Shown: positions 61,257-64,000 of the stretch, piece by piece
How positions within the stretch are numbered: position 1 is the first letter of the stretch
How the letters are laid out: each line of letters opens with the position of its first letter
Assembly: GCF_024723825.1 (NCBI RefSeq)
Contig: NZ_JANQBQ010000001.1
Span: 62,001 to 126,000, forward strand
DNA from: Romboutsia lituseburensis
Lineage (GTDB): Bacteria; Bacillota; Clostridia; Peptostreptococcales; Peptostreptococcaceae
Direction: 5' to 3'
DNA length: 64,000 nucleotides
Notes under the pieces: generated by a model
The model's input: the letters and a program-made list of their open reading frames with translations, nothing else
Told to the model about the DNA's origin: nothing
Databases searched by the model: none
Position numbers and translations under genes: made by a program

Positions 61257-62699
61257 ATGAATAACAAAAAGTATTATTCAACAATTATGATGTTATCTAT
61301 AAGTTTAAATATATTAGATCCAATATGTGTATTTGCAAATGAACAAATAATAGAAAGTACATTAAATACAAATAGAAATTATAGTGAAGAAAGTCTAGAT
61401 AAAAATTTTAAACAAGAACATTTGAGTAATAGTATTATTATGAATGATAACGCTATAATTGAAAAGGAAGAAGAATTTAGCGATGTAGTTACAACAACTT
61501 CTACTATAGAAGAATCATCGAATGGTGAAAATATAGAAACAAGTTTTTTAGCTAAAACTGTGGATATGATTGAAATTTCTAAACATATAAAGGAAGCTTC
61601 TCAATCTATTTTAAATAGAGTAAAGAATCCATCTTATGGAGATGAATGGAGTATTTTTGCATTAGCAAGAAGTGGAGTTACTGTACCATCAGGATACTAT
61701 GAGAAATATTATAAAAATGTAGAACAAGTAGTAAAAGAAAAAAAAGGAAACTTACATAGAGCAAAATATACTGAATACTCAAGAATAATAATAGCACTAA
61801 CCTCTATTGGAAAAGATCCATCGAATGTTGGAGGATATAACTTAGTAGAAAAGTTATATGATTATGACAATGTATCAAAACAGGGAATAAATGGAACTGT
61901 ATTTGCATTAATTGCATTAGATACTAAATCATTTAATATACCTGAAAGTGCTAATAATTCAAGAGAAAAAATGGTAGAAGAAATTATACATGAGCAACTA
62001 TATGATGGAGGATTTAATTTAACATCTGAAAAAGGTGACGTAGACATAACTGCGATGGCTATTCAAGCATTGGCTAAATATAAAGATCAAAAAAATGTAA
62101 AAGAATCTATAGATAAAGCACTTAAATTTTTATCTAAAGCTCAGCTTGAAACAGGAGGGTTTGGAACTGATGAAGGTGAAACTGTAGAAAGTGGTGCACA
62201 AGTTGTAATAGCATTAAATGCTTTAGGTATAGAGATAAACAATGAACGATTTATTAAGAATGGAAAAAATGTAATGGATTCAATAATAGGATTTAAAGCA
62301 TCAGATGGCGGGTTTAGACACTTATTAACGCAGACATCTTCAAATGCAATGGCAACTGAACAAGCTGTACATGCATTAGCATCTCAATATAGAGAAATGA
62401 ATTTAAAAACAAAGCTATATGATACTAGTGATATTGAAATAATTAATAATTCAAATCAAGATGAAGACTTAAATAAAAATAATGAGAATAATAGTACTTT
62501 AGGAAATAATTCTAATAATAATCATGCTATTAATAATGAAAGAAGTAATAAAGCCAAAATTAATAATCAGATACCAACAAACACAATACAGATAAAAAAT
62601 CCAAAAACTTCTGATTCTTCTATATTAGGTTATGTTGGTATGCTTATATTTTCTATTTTTGGATTAGTAATTGTAAAAATAAAAAATAAAAATATTTAA
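61257..62699 (+). CDS. Alpha/alpha-barrel surface protein with sortase-like anchor
   Basis: A 480-aa protein with a signal peptide (1-28). The barrel (about 105-390) is clearly homologous to residues 1025-1325 of the giant protein: shared KYTEYSRIIIALT, GGYNLVEKLYDYDNVSKQGI and DITAMAIQALAKYK. The GG-F repeats QLYDGGFNL, LETGGFGTD and ASDGGFRHL resemble squalene-cyclase/prenyltransferase QW-type repeats and the transcobalamin N-domain. An Asn-rich linker follows. The tail is NPKTS (448-452), a membrane helix and KIKNKN, that is, a cell-wall sorting signal of non-LPXTG form. It is not an enzyme by context. I infer the alpha half of a split B12-binding pair. Confidence 0.82.
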   Translation: MNNKKYYSTIMMLSISLNILDPICVFANEQIIESTLNTNRNYSEESLDKNFKQEHLSNSIIMNDNAIIEKEEEFSDVVTTTSTIEESSNGENIETSFLAKTVDMIEISKHIKEASQSILNRVKNPSYGDEWSIFALARSGVTVPSGYYEKYYKNVEQVVKEKKGNLHRAKYTEYSRIIIALTSIGKDPSNVGGYNLVEKLYDYDNVSKQGINGTVFALIALDTKSFNIPESANNSREKMVEEIIHEQLYDGGFNLTSEKGDVDITAMAIQALAKYKDQKNVKESIDKALKFLSKAQLETGGFGTDEGETVESGAQVVIALNALGIEINNERFIKNGKNVMDSIIGFKASDGGFRHLLTQTSSNAMATEQAVHALASQYREMNLKTKLYDTSDIEIINNSNQDEDLNKNNENNSTLGNNSNNNHAINNERSNKAKINNQIPTNTIQIKNPKTSDSSILGYVGMLIFSIFGLVIVKIKNKNI

Positions 62700-62755
62700 A
62701 TATTTAAGTATTAAAACTATAAAATACATTGATAACTTAGAAAGGGAATGAAAGT

Positions 62756-63544
62756 ATGGATAAAAAAATTTTAAGTATAATTGCAGTAGCTATCTCATTT
62801 TTATTAATTATTGGATTAATGTTTAATAGTATTTTTTCCAGAGCAAATAAAAATGAAAATAAACCTAAAGAAAATGTTGTAATGTACAATAGTAAAAAAA
62901 ATAAAAATAGTGAAAATGATAAAAAATATAATAAAGATATGGATAATAAAGAAGGAAATATAAAAGAAGAGAGTAAAGATAGCGATAATAAAGAATTAGA
63001 AGCAGAGAGCAATAACAATGAAAATAATTATACTTTAGAAGAAAATAAACCAAATGAAGAAAATAATGTTTCAGGTAATGATTCAAATATAGAAAATAAG
63101 TCTGACATAAATAATAGTAACTTAAATGTAGAGCAAGAAATACCTAAAACACAAACTGTAACTGTGTCAATAAGTTGTAAAACAGCAATAAAAAATGGTG
63201 TAAATAATGAAGTTGGATTTACTCATTTACCATCAAATGGAATAATATTACCTGCAATTGAAGTACAGATTAAAGAAGGAGAGACTGTGTTTGATGTATT
63301 AAAAAAAATAGTACTTGAAAAAGGTATACATATGGAATATACAGGTGCGGGTCAAACTATATACATAGAAGGAATAAATAATTTATATGAGTTTGATGGG
63401 GGTAAAGATAGCGGATGGATGTATAATGTAAATGGTTGGTATCCAAATTATGGATGTGGAGTGTACAACTTAAAAGATGGTGACATAATACAGTGGAATT
63501 ATACTTGTGATTTAGGCTATGATTTAGGAGCTAGAGTTAATTAG
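62756..63544 (+). CDS. Membrane-anchored DUF4430 protein
   Basis: A 262-aa protein with an N-terminal membrane helix (about 6-28) and no lipobox. A low-complexity Asn/Lys/Glu/Asp linker (30-130) follows, then a DUF4430 / transcobalamin C-terminal-like domain (about 133-255) with ETVFDVLKKIV, FDGGKDSGWMYNVN and KDGDIIQWNYTCDLG. Cysteines 141, 234 and 251 could form a disulfide outside the cell. The flexible linker would let the domain reach from the membrane into the wall. It ends one base before the EcfT start codon, so it is the natural hand-over protein from wall receptors to the ECF transporter. That role is inferred. Confidence 0.82.
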   Translation: MDKKILSIIAVAISFLLIIGLMFNSIFSRANKNENKPKENVVMYNSKKNKNSENDKKYNKDMDNKEGNIKEESKDSDNKELEAESNNNENNYTLEENKPNEENNVSGNDSNIENKSDINNSNLNVEQEIPKTQTVTVSISCKTAIKNGVNNEVGFTHLPSNGIILPAIEVQIKEGETVFDVLKKIVLEKGIHMEYTGAGQTIYIEGINNLYEFDGGKDSGWMYNVNGWYPNYGCGVYNLKDGDIIQWNYTCDLGYDLGARVN

Positions 63545-63545
63545 T

Positions 63546-64000
63546 ATGGAAAGGGCATTAGGCGCATATCATCCGCTTGTTAGTTTTACATATTTTGTAG
63601 TAGTGATTGGAACATCTATGTTATGCATGCATCCTATATTTGTAGTAATATCACTTATTAGTGGAACACTATACTCATTTATAATTAATCGGGAGAAGAC
63701 AAAGCAAATATTAAAATTTTCTAGTTTGATGATTATTTTAATTACATTAGCAAATGTAATATTTGTAAACAGAGGTGTAACAGTTTTATTTTATTTAAGA
63801 GGAAATCCAATAACTTTAGAGTCTTTTTTATATGGAATATTATCTGGATTAATGATGGCTTGTGTAATTGTATGGTTTAGTTGTTATAACGAAATTGTTA
63901 CTTCGGACAAGTTTTTATATATATTTGGGAAAACTCTGCCTTCTATTGCATTAATGGCGAGTATGACTTTAGGGCTTATACCTAAGTTAATAAATCAAAC
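63546..64000 (+). CDS. ECF transporter T component (EcfT), cut by the window end
   Basis: The frame opens at ATG 63546, two bases after the preceding stop, and stays open to the window end (151 codons). The protein begins MERALGAYHPLVSFTYFVVV, the typical EcfT/CbiQ N-terminus with the conserved HPxxxF. Hydrophobic helices and RGNPITLESFLYGILSGLMM follow, also family-like. EcfT couples S components to the two ATPases. The rest, with the conserved Ala-Arg-Gly motifs, and probably the ATPase genes lie beyond the window. Its place behind B12-riboswitch-controlled binding proteins indicates corrinoid uptake. Confidence 0.85.
   Translation, partial: MERALGAYHPLVSFTYFVVVIGTSMLCMHPIFVVISLISGTLYSFIINREKTKQILKFSSLMIILITLANVIFVNRGVTVLFYLRGNPITLESFLYGILSGLMMACVIVWFSCYNEIVTSDKFLYIFGKTLPSIALMASMTLGLIPKLINQ

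Noticed and set aside
61257-62699. Prenyltransferase or squalene-cyclase enzyme activity for the barrel protein
   Set aside because: It is exported and wall-anchored and lacks the DxDD-type catalytic motif. Riboswitch context and homology to the barrel of the giant protein favour ligand binding.
1-64000. tRNA, rRNA, insertion sequences, integrases or att sites
   Set aside because: None was recognised on either strand while reading; there is no sign that the CRISPR locus or the B12 cluster lies on a mobile element.

Overview
The window is AT-rich Gram-positive DNA. It has strong GGAGG-type ribosome binding sites, SLH-domain and lipobox surface proteins, c-di-GMP-I and cobalamin riboswitches, a Stickland-type ornithine fermentation operon and a type I-B CRISPR-Cas locus. 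Together these point to an anaerobic Clostridia of the Peptostreptococcaceae (Clostridioides / Paraclostridium / Terrisporobacter kind). From memory the CRISPR repeat is the C. difficile I-B repeat or nearly so, but I could not verify this. No rRNA, tRNA or insertion sequence was seen.

Layout. (1) 1-10.4 kb: the tail of an ABC transporter operon, then a two-component system. Its response regulator and histidine kinase flank four tandem, near-identical metallophosphoesterase lipoprotein genes. (2) 10.7-13.4 kb: brnQ and a GH73 glucosaminidase. (3) 13.4-23.6 kb: a WYL regulator followed by cas6-cas8b-cas7-cas5-cas3-cas4-cas1-cas2 and an array of 9 repeats and 8 spacers. Unlisted structure lies between the genes: a hairpin between cas5 and cas3, a degenerate CRISPR repeat just before cas4, and a 14-bp inverted repeat in the leader. 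(4) 23.6-31.6 kb: small genes, a cstA pair, a DEAD-box helicase plus RelA/SpoT-domain operon, and a sensor kinase with a periplasmic-binding-type sensor. (5) 31.9-41.7 kb: a sigma-54 activator and the sigma-54-driven ornithine operon ord-ortA-ortB-oraS-oraE-(MutL-like)-orr. It has a clear -24/-12 promoter, an upstream dyad and a candidate CodY box. (6) 41.7-49.3 kb: a small membrane protein, a giant propeller-sensor kinase, a TIM-barrel protein, an HxlR regulator divergent from an SDR gene, and a second SDR. (7) 49.4-53.1 kb: a c-di-GMP riboswitch before a chemoreceptor, a methyltransferase and an ECF S component. (8) 53.2-64 kb: an orphan response regulator, then an AdoCbl riboswitch followed by four cell-surface proteins and the start of an EcfT gene.

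The most striking part is region 8. The surface proteins carry the two folds that make up mammalian intrinsic factor and transcobalamin: a DUF4430 / transcobalamin C-terminal-like beta domain and an alpha/alpha-barrel domain. They are anchored in three different ways (SLH repeats, a sortase-like NPKTS tail, an N-terminal membrane helix). They are preceded by a B12 riboswitch and followed by an ECF transporter T component. I infer a Gram-positive surface relay for capturing corrinoid. The operon start and the neighbouring response regulator gene share a direct repeat, TTATGACA with an 11-bp period, at the same distance from their -10 boxes. This suggests the response regulator controls the relay as well as itself. 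The ornithine aminomutase in region 5 is an adenosylcobalamin enzyme, which gives the cell a use for the vitamin.
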